A DNA stretch of 64,000 bases, from NCBI RefSeq assembly GCF_000314005.1, contig NZ_JH980292.1, positions 4,004,121-4,068,120 on the forward strand, in the 5' to 3' direction. This stretch comes from Spirulina subsalsa PCC 9445. Its GTDB lineage: Bacteria > Cyanobacteriota > Cyanobacteriia > Cyanobacteriales > Spirulinaceae. The notes beneath the pieces are model-generated. The model searched no databases. It was not told the DNA's origin and worked only from the letters and a program-made list of their open reading frames with translations. Positions 6,936 through 18,658 of the stretch are shown piece by piece (position 1 is the first letter of the stretch; each line of letters begins with the position of its first letter). The translations under genes were made by a program, and so were the position numbers.

Positions 6936-8702
6936 TTAGCCATCTTTCTTGTTTTTTTGCCTCTTCGCTTGCCCATTATTATGGGCGCGTTGATGGTAGT
7001 AACCGAGAGCAAAAATACTTTGTTGCTGCATGGTGAAGTTATGGGGAAAATGCCCCTGATCCGGTTGGATATGACTATAAATTTCCTCCAGTTCCAGTTG
7101 TAAATTGTGGTGAGCGCCGGGATTATTTTTCCGAATTTTGCTCAGGTGAGCCTGTGCGCCTTGGATTAACACCCCCATAACCTTCCCCGGCGTGGTAGAC
7201 ATTGCCCCGTAGTAACGATCTACAAGGGTGGCGTTGATTTCTTTACCCAAGGCGGTGCGCTGGATTTGTTCCAGTTGTGCCAGTAGACGGCCGCAGTGAT
7301 AGGCGGTGAGGTCAGCCCCTTCTAGGGGAGGCTGTAAATTTAATTGGCTCATGGATTCTGTTTCACTCATCGGGATGATGTCCTTAAACGTAAGGTAAAG
7401 CTTGATTAACGCGGCGCGGGGATGGGTCATTTTGTTGTCACTATCGACCCGAATTCGGCGCACAACGCTGGCTAGGAGGTCATCAGGCAGGGGTTTTCCC
7501 TGCAAGGCGGCGAAAAACAAGGCGGTGGGCATTCGGGGCAACATTTCCTTGCTCACATCCCGATAGGCACAGGCGGCTAAGGCATAGAGGCCAAAGAGTT
7601 TGGGATCTTCCCCGGTAGGACTCACCACCTGTTGCGCCCGAAACCACTGGCCGAGGTTTTGCCGTACTTCGGCCAGGGTGATATTGAGCCAACTCCGGAC
7701 GACGGTGCGGGCATTGTTGGCTGTCAGGGCTACGGCATAAAAGCGGTCTTGTTCCAGTTGCTCTAAGGCGGTGACATTGGGCTGTTTTTTTAGCCCAGCG
7801 ATGAGGTCTTTGACTTGGGCTTGGGCTTGTTCATCACTGGGTTTATCTAAGAAGCTAAAGAGATCAAATCCTGTGGCTTCTTTGGTCCACCAGGCATAAA
7901 CGGCTTTATCGCTGATGCGGAGGTGGGAATCTCGTTCTTTGAGCAGGTGATTGAGGGCTTTGGCGAAAGCTTCCCCTGCATCGCGGGAAATGGGGGAGGT
8001 GAGGGAGTTGGCGAGGCCGTAGGATTCAAAGGCTTTGGAGTTGGCGGAAACTAAGGCGGTGCCGGATGCTTGACCGCCGGGAACCCCTTTAATGGTGAAG
8101 GGGAGCCGTTGCTCAACAGGGCCATAGTTGCCGGAGACTAAACACCAGCCGAGATTTTCCCCTTTGTCTGTTCCCCCGGTATAGTTGGCCCAAAATTGTT
8201 GGATGCTGGTTAATTGGGCTTTGTCTTCGGCGGGGATAACGGGGCCGCTGGGGGTCATGACTTGAAAGGTGATGACCATGCTGGGGTCGAAGTCGGGGGG
8301 GAGAAGGTGGCGATTGCGGTCTGGCTCCCACTGGTCCAGAAACTGAACAATGGCCTTGACTATAGGCTCTTGGGTCACTTCGGCACAGTGACGGGCGAGG
8401 TCTTTAAATTGTTGATGACAGTCGGCAATGCGGTTCGGTTTTGATTTGGGTTTGGGGATGCCGAGAACATATTCCCCCGTATCGGCGAGGAGTTTGGGAC
8501 TAATGCCGGAACTGCGATTAATATGGGGCAGGATTTTCGGCTCTCCCCGTTTGTTTTTTTTATCCCCGAGGGGGGTGAGTAGATCACCCCGGAGTTGACC
8601 ATCGAGGGTGAGACTAATCACCCAACGGACTGGAGAGGGGCCATACATGGCGGGGGTGGGGTTGATGCGCTGGGCATAGTCAGCGAGGGCTTTAAGGAGC
8701 AT
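6936..8702 (-). CDS. cas8c: Type I-C Cascade large subunit Cas8c (Csd1)
   Basis: This 588-aa protein is typical in length and N-terminus (MLLKALADYAQR...PVRWVISLTLDG) for Csd1/Cas8c. The large subunit recognises the PAM and, through an internal start, yields the small subunit Cas11c in other I-C systems; a Met-rich region around residues 450-480 could supply one here, but I cannot prove it. It follows cas5 by 3 bp, so the two are surely co-translated. The C-terminus is highly basic (KRQKNKK). Confidence 0.95.
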   Translation of the reverse strand: MLLKALADYAQRINPTPAMYGPSPVRWVISLTLDGQLRGDLLTPLGDKKNKRGEPKILPHINRSSGISPKLLADTGEYVLGIPKPKSKPNRIADCHQQFKDLARHCAEVTQEPIVKAIVQFLDQWEPDRNRHLLPPDFDPSMVITFQVMTPSGPVIPAEDKAQLTSIQQFWANYTGGTDKGENLGWCLVSGNYGPVEQRLPFTIKGVPGGQASGTALVSANSKAFESYGLANSLTSPISRDAGEAFAKALNHLLKERDSHLRISDKAVYAWWTKEATGFDLFSFLDKPSDEQAQAQVKDLIAGLKKQPNVTALEQLEQDRFYAVALTANNARTVVRSWLNITLAEVRQNLGQWFRAQQVVSPTGEDPKLFGLYALAACAYRDVSKEMLPRMPTALFFAALQGKPLPDDLLASVVRRIRVDSDNKMTHPRAALIKLYLTFKDIIPMSETESMSQLNLQPPLEGADLTAYHCGRLLAQLEQIQRTALGKEINATLVDRYYGAMSTTPGKVMGVLIQGAQAHLSKIRKNNPGAHHNLQLELEEIYSHIQPDQGHFPHNFTMQQQSIFALGYYHQRAHNNGQAKRQKNKKDG

Positions 8703-8705
8703 AAT

Positions 8706-9428
8706 TTAAAGGGGTTGAGGGGGGATGGTGAGGATGCCTTGTTCAAGACGGGCGGCAAAGAAGCGGGGGCGGGCATTCCCGGAGATGATGCGACGACCTT
8801 GGGCATCTTGTTGGCGGTATTGAATGAAGCCTTTGGGGGCGGGTTGAAATTCAAGGTCATAGAGCATTAGGCCGAGTTCGTCGGTGCGGTCAATGGCTTG
8901 TTCTTGCCCGGTGGGGGGTTCAAAGAAGGCGCTAAATTCCCGGGTGCCGAAGTAGGGCTGATGGTGGCATTGACCGCGCTGCACTCGACGACGGAATTGG
9001 TCGCGGTATTTGGCAATATTGGCGGTGGCATGGGGTTTAAGGTTAATCTGGGCTTCGATGAGGTAGGCGACATTGCGCAGGCCGAGGGTATGGCGTTGAG
9101 CGCGATCGCCATCGGCAAAATACCCCCCGACTCCTGTTTTCGCCCAACTCTTGGCACTACTTTCACTCTGGCAGTTATTCACTTCATTACGCCAGATGGA
9201 GAAGTGTTGAATGGGGTTGAGGACATGGATTTTTTCGATGCGATAGCTCATTTCCGGTTTCCAGAAAATGGCTTCGAGAATCCCCCGTGCTGCGCTGGGG
9301 GTGATCACGTCGTAACTAATGCGCTCTACTTTAAATTCCGGTCGGGTAAAGCAGGCAAAGTCGCCGTAGACTTTTAGGGCTAAGGGGGGGGAATTGCTCA
9401 CAGTGCTAATCCTTAACGAATGGGACAA
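8706..9428 (-). CDS. cas5: Type I-C crRNA endonuclease/Cascade subunit Cas5c
   Basis: This is a 240-aa Cas5d/Cas5c family protein. The RAMP segment PSAARGILEAIFWKP and the motif FQPAPKGFIQYRQQDAQG are characteristic. In I-C systems, which lack Cas6, Cas5 cuts the pre-crRNA and stays on the 5' handle. It is encoded 3 bp before cas8c. It begins a second cas transcription block, because 332 bp separate it from cas3. Confidence 0.95.
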   Translation of the reverse strand: MSHSLRISTVSNSPPLALKVYGDFACFTRPEFKVERISYDVITPSAARGILEAIFWKPEMSYRIEKIHVLNPIQHFSIWRNEVNNCQSESSAKSWAKTGVGGYFADGDRAQRHTLGLRNVAYLIEAQINLKPHATANIAKYRDQFRRRVQRGQCHHQPYFGTREFSAFFEPPTGQEQAIDRTDELGLMLYDLEFQPAPKGFIQYRQQDAQGRRIISGNARPRFFAARLEQGILTIPPQPL

Positions 9429-9613
9429 GGAAAGGAGAAAAAGGCGCTTTCCTCTTTCTGCCTCTTCCTGGAGAGGGGGGAGAGTGGACTAGGGGGATTG
9501 CCCTTGAACCGCCATCCCTAGGATTTCAACCACAACTCAAGGGGGCGGCATTTCGGAACTTTGGCTCAACGGTCAGGTTTTAGGTCACAAATTGCACTAA
9601 TATCCCCAATATT

Positions 9614-9760
9614 TTAGAGAAGTGATACGTTTTCTTGCAGTGATGTTCGCAAAAAATCACTAGGTTCAATCTCTGGTGTTTCGGCAAACAGATTAGGTAT
9701 TTCTTGAAGGGTTAATGTAGGCCATGATTCATTCTCCTGATTGAGAATTGGGGGCAAGCG
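9614..9760 (-). other. 48-codon open frame continuing in frame beyond the cas3 stop
   Basis: After the cas3 TAG (9763-9761) the same frame stays open for 48 codons to a TAA at 9616-9614. It reads RLPPILNQENESWP...FAETPEIEPSDFLRTS and ends NVSLL. The composition looks like protein, acidic and amphipathic. It might be a separate 47-aa protein from the TTG at 9757, a readthrough tail of Cas3, or the relic of a gene end. No good Shine-Dalgarno precedes the TTG. I do not recognise the family. The rest of 9429-9613 holds only the putative cas5 promoter region. Confidence 0.3.
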
Positions 9761-11992
9761 CTAAATAATCAAATCAAAGGGATCACGCTGGATGGGTTCA
9801 CCTTGCCATTGAATCCCCACTAACTCATCATAGCCCCCTGTCCATTCCCACAGACCGGGAACCACTTCTTGGCGATTCTCTGGGTTTTGATTGAACTGCC
9901 AAGGGAATAGATTGACTAAATAAGCTTGTAAACGACGGCGAGTTTCTCGCCCCACCCGACCCTGAGAACGAATCTGAGCGAGAATTTGCCCACTTTCGCC
10001 ATAATTGACTACCACCGGGATTGTCTCATCTTCAATCAGGGAAAACTTGGCCACCTCTGGATAATTGAGCTTTTTCCGTTCCCCTTGAATCTCTTGGCCC
10101 CTGGAGAAATCCACCTGTTGATAGAGTTCTTGGAAATAGCGCAGAAAGAGGTCTGGGGTATGGAGGGCATCCATTTCCCCCGGACTGAGGTAGTTTTTCG
10201 CTACAGCGTAGGCCGTTTGATAGAGTCCCCGAGGACTGCCCCCCTCTTGGGGTTCAAACAAGATCACCTGACCTTGAGCGCGCTTTCCTTCTCGATTACA
10301 CCGCCCGGCCGCTTGTACAATACGGTCTAAGGGTGCGATCGCCCGATACACCACCGGAAAATCCAAATCCACCCCCGCCTCCACCACCTGAGTAGACACC
10401 ACCCAACAGGGCAACCTCTCCTTCAAACGTCCTTTCACCGCCTCCAGCACCCGCCGACGATGAGTGCCACAGAGCAACGTCGAGAGATGAAACACCCCCT
10501 CACGGGGGAACTCCGCCCCTTGTAGGGCTGCCAACACCCCCAACGCATCCTTGCGCGTATTAACAATGATTAAAGCCTGTTCCGCCGACCGTGCTTGTAA
10601 ATCTGCCATTAAATCCGACCAAGACCAAGCCCCCGACGGTCGGATATAGCTCACCCGTTTTAAGCGCTGGAAGTGCCTCTGAGCCTCAGCAGGCGGCACG
10701 ATATCCGTGATTTGGTCGAATCCTCGTAAATAGGGGTTAGTCCCCTCAAAGGCGGGCTGAGTGGCCGTACAGAGAACCAGCGTCACCCCGTAATACTTCA
10801 CCAATTGCCCCAACACGTCCAAAATCGGCTCTAAGAGAGGAATGGGCAAGGTTTGCACCTCATCCAAAACAATCACACTGTTCACCAGATTATGCAGTTT
10901 CCGACAGGGCATGGGGCGATGAGCAAACAGACTATTAAACAACTGAACCGTTGTCGTGACAATTAAAGGGGCATCCCAATTTTGCGCCACCAGACGAGCT
11001 TGAGCATAGCCCCAACGGGCATCGTCATCCCGCCAAGTCTCCTTTAATCCTTCCGGGGAAATCGCGCTGTGATGCTCTAAAACCGCCATTTCTCCCAAGG
11101 GGGCGAAAATCTTCCGATAGACTTGGACTGTCTGTTCAATAATGCTGGTGTAGGGTACCGCAAAAATCACCCGACGCTGACCCTGACCGCAAGCATGATT
11201 TAAGGCAAAGGCCAAACCACTACGGGTTTTTCCCCCTCCCGTCGGCACACAGAGCCGAAAAACTCCCGGTTTTTGTGAGGCCTGAGCGCAACAATACTCA
11301 TAAACCTCCCGCCGGACTTGATTCACTGGAGTATCTGGCACTTTTTCCAGCAAGGCCGCCTGTTCACGGGCTAACTGGGCTTGGAGTTGGGGCAGGGTGA
11401 GGGGAATTTCCCGTTGTGCCGTCTGTTCTGGGTTAAAATGTCCTTCGGTGTCCAGATGATCCCCATCAATCAAGCAGGAAAAGAGCAAGCGCAGGAACAA
11501 TTCAGCCCGCAAGGGATCCCGTTGATGGGCGGCCATCTCTTGAGCGAGAGTCGGAGGGGCGGTTAGGTCAATCCCTGCCGCTTCTGCCCGTTTTAACACC
11601 TCTTGATAATCCGTCGCGGTGCGCTCAGGATTGCACCCTTGGAGTTTAACGTTAAGTGAAGACAAAGCCGGTAGGCCGCCATGATGCCCATAAATCAGGG
11701 GGGCGAGGGGTGCAAACTGTTGGGCGGCTAACTTTGCCCCATGAATTGCATGGGGAACTGACTTGGGTTTATCTCCCCGATGGCATCCTTGCAAATAGGC
11801 TTGAAAGTCGGGGTTATATTTGCCTAAATCATGCCACAATCCTAAATAATGCCCGACCGTGGGAGCGCCCAAAAGGGTGGCAAAGTCTGCCGTGCGTTTG
11901 GCCACTTTAACCAGATGGGCTTTTAAATCGTGCCACTGTTGGGGACGGTTGGGGGAGGGGGTATGGGCGACGGGATGGGATGGGGTGGTCAT
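9761..11992 (-). CDS. cas3: CRISPR-associated nuclease-helicase Cas3 (HD + SF2)
   Basis: This 743-aa protein degrades the target strand after Cascade binding. The N-terminal HD nuclease shows LWHDLGK (His54, Asp55), HAIHG and YGHHGG. The helicase has Walker A PTGGGKT (250-256) and the DEVQ box (377-380), then motif VI near IVQAAGRCNREGK. I chose the ATG at 11992 (MTTPSHPV) over an in-frame ATG 46 codons upstream, because that extension would overlap the preceding transporter gene and lacks family likeness. The chosen ATG overlaps that gene's stop as TAATG. Confidence 0.96.
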   Translation of the reverse strand: MTTPSHPVAHTPSPNRPQQWHDLKAHLVKVAKRTADFATLLGAPTVGHYLGLWHDLGKYNPDFQAYLQGCHRGDKPKSVPHAIHGAKLAAQQFAPLAPLIYGHHGGLPALSSLNVKLQGCNPERTATDYQEVLKRAEAAGIDLTAPPTLAQEMAAHQRDPLRAELFLRLLFSCLIDGDHLDTEGHFNPEQTAQREIPLTLPQLQAQLAREQAALLEKVPDTPVNQVRREVYEYCCAQASQKPGVFRLCVPTGGGKTRSGLAFALNHACGQGQRRVIFAVPYTSIIEQTVQVYRKIFAPLGEMAVLEHHSAISPEGLKETWRDDDARWGYAQARLVAQNWDAPLIVTTTVQLFNSLFAHRPMPCRKLHNLVNSVIVLDEVQTLPIPLLEPILDVLGQLVKYYGVTLVLCTATQPAFEGTNPYLRGFDQITDIVPPAEAQRHFQRLKRVSYIRPSGAWSWSDLMADLQARSAEQALIIVNTRKDALGVLAALQGAEFPREGVFHLSTLLCGTHRRRVLEAVKGRLKERLPCWVVSTQVVEAGVDLDFPVVYRAIAPLDRIVQAAGRCNREGKRAQGQVILFEPQEGGSPRGLYQTAYAVAKNYLSPGEMDALHTPDLFLRYFQELYQQVDFSRGQEIQGERKKLNYPEVAKFSLIEDETIPVVVNYGESGQILAQIRSQGRVGRETRRRLQAYLVNLFPWQFNQNPENRQEVVPGLWEWTGGYDELVGIQWQGEPIQRDPFDLII

Positions 11993-12423
11993 TAAGGGTT
12001 GCCCTGTTTCAAATACCAACGACAGGCCAGAGAACCCCCAATCAAAGCCCCCAGAAAGATCACCGGATTGGGAATCCCCAACACTAGCGCCACAATACCG
12101 GGGCCGGGACAATACCCGGCAATGCCCCAACCTATGCCAAAAATCGCTGCCCCAACCAGCAAGCGCCCGTCAATATCGCGCCGCGTGGGGAGTTCAAAGC
12201 GTTCTGTTAATAGGGGATGAGGACGAGGCAAAATAAAGCGAAAGGTAATGAGGGTTACGCCCACTGCACCGCCCAAAACAAAGACTAGGGTAGGGTCCCA
12301 GTCCCCCAAAAAGTCTAAAAAGCCTAAAACGCGATCGCGGTCAACCATTTGGGATAACCCCAGCCCAAAACCAAACAAAATCCCCGATAGAACAACAATG
12401 ACATTCTGTAGATTCTCTTTCAT
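11992..12423 (-). CDS. YeeE/YedE half-transporter, second half (CPGPG motif)
   Basis: This is a 143-aa membrane protein with about four hydrophobic segments and the YeeE/YedE (DUF395) motif GIAGYCPGPGIV, in which the cysteine is thought to relay thiosulfate or persulfide. Its ATG overlaps the stop of the upstream half as ATGA, and its stop overlaps the cas3 start as TAATG. The two halves together equal one full-length TsuA/YeeE. The nearest family relative is the PmpA/PmpB type. The actual substrate here is inferred. Confidence 0.8.
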   Translation of the reverse strand: MKENLQNVIVVLSGILFGFGLGLSQMVDRDRVLGFLDFLGDWDPTLVFVLGGAVGVTLITFRFILPRPHPLLTERFELPTRRDIDGRLLVGAAIFGIGWGIAGYCPGPGIVALVLGIPNPVIFLGALIGGSLACRWYLKQGNP

Positions 12424-12848
12424 AATCCCAATCCATGACGCATAATCCCAACCGTTGCGATCGCCGTCGCCATAAATACTAACACCGCCACCAGCGATCG
12501 CACCGACAACCGCCCCAAACCACAAACCCCATGCCCACTCGTGCAACCATTGCCCAAACGAGTCCCAAACCCCACCAAAAAGCCCCCCACCATCATCAGC
12601 CAGGGCGCAAACTCCCCCCGAGGAGTCCCTTCAATCGCCCAACCATACTCATACAACGCCCCCCCCACCACCATCCCCAACAAAAACAACCACCGCCACC
12701 GCTCCCGTGCCGCCCCCGTCAGCACCCCATTCACCATCCCACTAATCCCCGCAATCCGCCCATTAAACCCCAACAACAGCGTCGCACTCAACCCAATCAA
12801 ACCCCCCCCCACCAAAGCCGACACCCAAGGCACATCCGTCAGCATCAA
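12420..12848 (-). CDS. YeeE/YedE half-transporter, first half (GNGCTSGHG motif)
   Basis: This 142-aa membrane protein carries the other YeeE/YedE signature, RLGNGCTSGHGVCGLGRLS, plus hydrophobic helices around residues 8-30, 50-68, 80-98 and 118-138. The likely role is import of a sulfur compound such as thiosulfate, together with the overlapping downstream half. An AAGGAG Shine-Dalgarno precedes the ATG. It appears to be the first gene of a transcript that could run into cas3. Confidence 0.8.
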   Translation of the reverse strand: MMLTDVPWVSALVGGGLIGLSATLLLGFNGRIAGISGMVNGVLTGAARERWRWLFLLGMVVGGALYEYGWAIEGTPRGEFAPWLMMVGGFLVGFGTRLGNGCTSGHGVCGLGRLSVRSLVAVLVFMATAIATVGIMRHGLGL

Positions 12849-12978
12849 ACCTTAAACTCCTTCAACTCACATTCAACCCCACCCATTTTAACAAGATTGC
12901 CGAGAATTCCCTATCCCCTTGTGGGTCGAGTAGTTCACCAGATGACCTATGTTCACAAAATCATCACAAGAAACCTAT

Positions 12979-13024
12979 AAACCCCCGGCCAGTTAATTTT
13001 GTCTCCACTGACCTGGGGGTTTTC
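12979..13024 (-). terminator. Possible terminator after the EAL gene
   Basis: AAACCCCC (minus strand, near 13024) pairs with GGGGGTTT (near 12979) around a roughly 25-nt loop. It lies just after the stop of the EAL gene. A long T-run is absent, so this is a moderate call. Confidence 0.4.
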
Positions 13025-13035
13025 TCCTAGTCCAT

Positions 13036-13821
13036 TCAAGCCACCAAAAGCCCTTCCTGCAAACGCCCCAACCACAGCCTTTTCTCTAAGCCAATAATCG
13101 TTAACGGATAGCTAAACAAATACCCCTGAGCCACCCCATACCCCTGTTTTTGACAAAATTGGAGCTGCTCTTCCGTCTCCACCCCCTCCAGAATCACCTC
13201 CAAATTGAGACGACGGCTTAAATCCAAAATCGACAGCAACACCTCATAATTCTTCGCATCCATCGTCAAACTTTGAATAAAACAACGATCCACCTTCACC
13301 CCATTAAACGGGAAATGTAACAACCAAAACAAATTAGAATAACCCCGCCCAAAATCATCCAAATAAATCTTAACCCCCAACTCCTGCACCTCCCGCATCA
13401 CCTGAACCGCCTGTTGCACATCATGAATTATCACCCCTTCCGTCAACTCCAACACCAAAAAACACGGATCAATGCCCGTCTCCTCCAACACCTCAGCAAT
13501 CATCCGAGGCAAATACTTATGATTAAAATGACTTGCCGAAAGATTAACCGCCACACTCAGCCCAAATCCTAGCCGATGTAACTCCTGAATATCCTGACAA
13601 GCCTTTTTCAGCACCAACGTATCAATCTCAGCAATGATCCCAGTTGTTTCCGCAAACGGCAGAAAAAACAAGGGAGCCAGTAACCCTAAATCCGGATGTT
13701 GCCAACGAACTAACGCTTCTACCCCTACAATCTTTTGTTGCAAAATATTAACTTGTGGCTGATAATAAGGAACAAACTCCCCCCGTAAAATTGCTTGCTC
13801 AATGCGTTGTAGGGAAAACAT
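13036..13821 (-). CDS. Stand-alone EAL-domain cyclic-di-GMP phosphodiesterase
   Basis: This 261-aa protein is almost entirely one EAL domain, which hydrolyses c-di-GMP to pGpG. The active-site motifs are present: EALVRW (Glu35), NLSASHF, ELTEG, the double Asp in LDDFGRGYSN, KVDRCFI, EGVETEEQ and AQGY. Some consensus letters differ (ELTEG for ELTES, DDFGR for DDFGT) without loss of metal ligands. There is no sensory domain, so input must come from a partner, perhaps the histidine kinase upstream. Confidence 0.9.
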   Translation of the reverse strand: MFSLQRIEQAILRGEFVPYYQPQVNILQQKIVGVEALVRWQHPDLGLLAPLFFLPFAETTGIIAEIDTLVLKKACQDIQELHRLGFGLSVAVNLSASHFNHKYLPRMIAEVLEETGIDPCFLVLELTEGVIIHDVQQAVQVMREVQELGVKIYLDDFGRGYSNLFWLLHFPFNGVKVDRCFIQSLTMDAKNYEVLLSILDLSRRLNLEVILEGVETEEQLQFCQKQGYGVAQGYLFSYPLTIIGLEKRLWLGRLQEGLLVA

Positions 13822-14002
13822 AAAACTATCCTCTTAACGAATCATAACAGCTAACTTTATTTTGTTATAACAAACAAAAATCGTTCCTTTCCCTAAGCAA
13901 AAGTTCAGATTTAATTTACACTTAACCTAATCCGTAATTAATGCTAGAGAATTTACCCAATCCTGAACTTCTCAGACCACTTTCTTAAAGACCCGATAAC
14001 CC

Positions 14003-15520
14003 TCAAGAATTGACACTGGATATCACATCTAAAGGACAGGAAGGAAATACCTTGGGAATTTCCACCACAAACTCCGTACCATGACCCGGTTTAGACCGAC
14101 AGAACAAAGCCCCTTGATGTTTTTCTACCACAATAGAATAAGCAATCGAAAGCCCCAAACCCGTTCCCTTACCCGGTGGTTTTGTCGTAAAAAACGGGTT
14201 AAATAAATGCTGTTGAGTCTGTTCATCAATACCGCCCCCATTATCAATAATCCGAATCTGTACCCGATCCATTAAATCCTCGGTAAAGATCCAGATTGTC
14301 GGTCGAACAATCTCCGGATCTAACACCGCGAAACTTTCCCCCACCCCAGACTCATCCAAGGCATCAATTGCATTCGCGATCAAATTCATGAACACTTGAT
14401 TTAACAACCCGGCATAACATTCAATATGGGGTAGATTGCTATAATTCTTAATGACCTGAATTGTCCCTTGATTGTAGTTCGATTTTAGGCGATGGTTTAA
14501 AATCAACAGAGTCCCATCCAACCCCTCATGAATATCAACCCGTTTCTTCTCCGACTGATCCAAACGGGAAAAATTCCGCAACGACTTGACAATCTCCGTA
14601 ATTCGTTCTGTCCCCATTTGCATACTCGACAATAGTTTTGGTAAATCCTCCCGCAAAAAATTAAACTCAATCTCTGCACAATAACTTTGCACATCTGGAT
14701 CTTGATCCAACCCCTTCGCTTTATACAGATCCATTAACTGAAACAGATGCTCAATATACTCCATCGCATAGGATAAATTGCCATGAATAAAACACACCGG
14801 ATTATTAATTTCATGGGCAATCCCCGCCACCATCCCCCCCAAAGCCGACATTTTTTCCACCTGAATCAACTGCGCCTGAGTCTTCTGTAACTCCGCTAAG
14901 GCATTTTGTAATTGACTCGCCTTTTCCCGTTCTCTAGCCTGAGATAACCTCAACTCAGCCTCAATTTGTTTGCGATCCGAAATATCCCGAATAATAACAA
15001 TCACCTCTTGAGTCCCACAGGGAACATAACGCGCCTCATAATATCGCCAAACCTCCTGATCCGGCAATACATACTCACTATGTTGCACTTGCTGAGTTTC
15101 TAATGCTTGGGTGATAAAATAGCGAGTTAATGCCGCCAAATCTACAGACCAAATTTCCTCAACTGTTTGACCCACTAAATCCCCATTAGAAGATGCTGCA
15201 ACGTTTTGTTCTGAAGGGAAATATTCTAAACAAACACCCTCTCTATTAAAGTGGATTAAGGAGTCGGGCATTGCCAACAAGAGTTTCTGATATTTTGTCT
15301 CTTGCTCTTCTAACAACTTTTTCGCCGCGAGAATTTCACGAATATTCACTTTCTTGGTGGAGAAATTAGATTTGTGAGCGTTGTTCTGATGAGAAGTGGG
15401 AACGCCAGAATTAGACTCTTGAATAGACTTTCGCTCTTTCAAGCTATCTTTCAATGACGTATCATGTTGTGGCGAATGGGAGAATGGGGCGTTTTGCCAA
15501 AGTGGTTGGGGGCTAAACAT
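14003..15520 (-). CDS. PAS-containing sensor histidine kinase
   Basis: This 505-aa protein has a poorly ordered N-terminus (1-65), a PAS domain (about 70-185, MPDSLIHFNREGVCLEY), a coiled coil, a HisKA phosphoacceptor at His236 (GIAHEINNP) and a HATPase domain with N, G1 (DNGGGIDEQ) and G2 (GTGLGLSIAY) boxes. There is no membrane segment, so it is cytosolic. No response regulator is adjacent. A perfect CRP-type site lies 253 bp upstream of its start, which suggests cAMP control. Confidence 0.9.
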   Translation of the reverse strand: MFSPQPLWQNAPFSHSPQHDTSLKDSLKERKSIQESNSGVPTSHQNNAHKSNFSTKKVNIREILAAKKLLEEQETKYQKLLLAMPDSLIHFNREGVCLEYFPSEQNVAASSNGDLVGQTVEEIWSVDLAALTRYFITQALETQQVQHSEYVLPDQEVWRYYEARYVPCGTQEVIVIIRDISDRKQIEAELRLSQAREREKASQLQNALAELQKTQAQLIQVEKMSALGGMVAGIAHEINNPVCFIHGNLSYAMEYIEHLFQLMDLYKAKGLDQDPDVQSYCAEIEFNFLREDLPKLLSSMQMGTERITEIVKSLRNFSRLDQSEKKRVDIHEGLDGTLLILNHRLKSNYNQGTIQVIKNYSNLPHIECYAGLLNQVFMNLIANAIDALDESGVGESFAVLDPEIVRPTIWIFTEDLMDRVQIRIIDNGGGIDEQTQQHLFNPFFTTKPPGKGTGLGLSIAYSIVVEKHQGALFCRSKPGHGTEFVVEIPKVFPSCPLDVISSVNS

Positions 15521-15624
15521 AAAATTTCTCCGTGAGTACGTCCATGTCTATCCCCAATGTACATAAATAAATTGTGTAGAGACATCGGGAAAACTAGGGA
15601 ACTTTTACCCGTGGAAATACTGAA

Positions 15625-15656
15625 ATTAACTATCCGTGTATTTACGGATAGTTAAT
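15625..15656. promoter_or_regulatory. 13-bp perfect inverted repeat upstream of the kinase
   Basis: ATTAACTATCCGT and its exact complement flank the 6-bp loop GTATTT, about 105 bp upstream of the kinase start. With no T-run it looks more like an operator or cruciform than a terminator. The rest of 15521-15934 holds the CRP-type site and the apcE terminator listed separately. Confidence 0.45.
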
Positions 15657-15772
15657 CTCGGGTCAAAAACCTGTTAAAGACCAAATCTTGAATTTATTCT
15701 TAAATCCCGTCAATTTACAACACAAATATTGTTTTAGGAAACTGCCTTAAGGCAGAAATACGGATTAAGTAG

Positions 15773-15788
15773 TGTGATCAATATCACA
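15773..15788. promoter_or_regulatory. Perfect CRP-type operator TGTGATCAATATCACA
   Basis: The 16 bp match TGTGA-N6-TCACA exactly, the site bound by cAMP-CRP, including cyanobacterial SyCRP1. It sits between the apcE terminator and the histidine kinase gene, so the kinase is the probable target, although 253 bp to its start codon is long. Confidence 0.65.
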
Positions 15789-15877
15789 AAAAATCAATGA
15801 TTTGAACAGTAGCCCTTAGAAAATATAGCACAATACTGGAATTTAGTAGCAAAGGATACCATTTCCTATCAGACAAA

Positions 15878-15911
15878 AAAAGAGCATCTATACCCTAGAT
15901 AGATGCTCTTT
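15878..15911 (-). terminator. Intrinsic terminator of apcE
   Basis: On the minus strand AAAGAGCATCTAT pairs with ATAGATGCTCTTT around the loop CTAGGGT, followed by a T-run. It begins 24 bp after the apcE stop. This is a textbook Rho-independent terminator. Confidence 0.92.
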
Positions 15912-15934
15912 GAGGTTAAAAATTAGAGACTAAA

Positions 15935-18658
<2,724 letters not shown>

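Noticed and set aside
8595-9377. Plus-strand frames of 91 and 159 aa over cas8c and cas5
   Set aside because: Complementary-strand shadows of GC-rich cas genes; the minus-strand proteins are full-length family members.
11992-12130. Longer cas3 starting 46 codons upstream
   Set aside because: The extension lies inside the YeeE/YedE gene, has no Cas3 likeness, and the downstream ATG couples to the upstream stop as TAATG.
12531-12980. A plus-strand 149-aa proline/histidine-rich frame
   Set aside because: Antisense of the YeeE/YedE gene; the composition reflects the C-rich complement.
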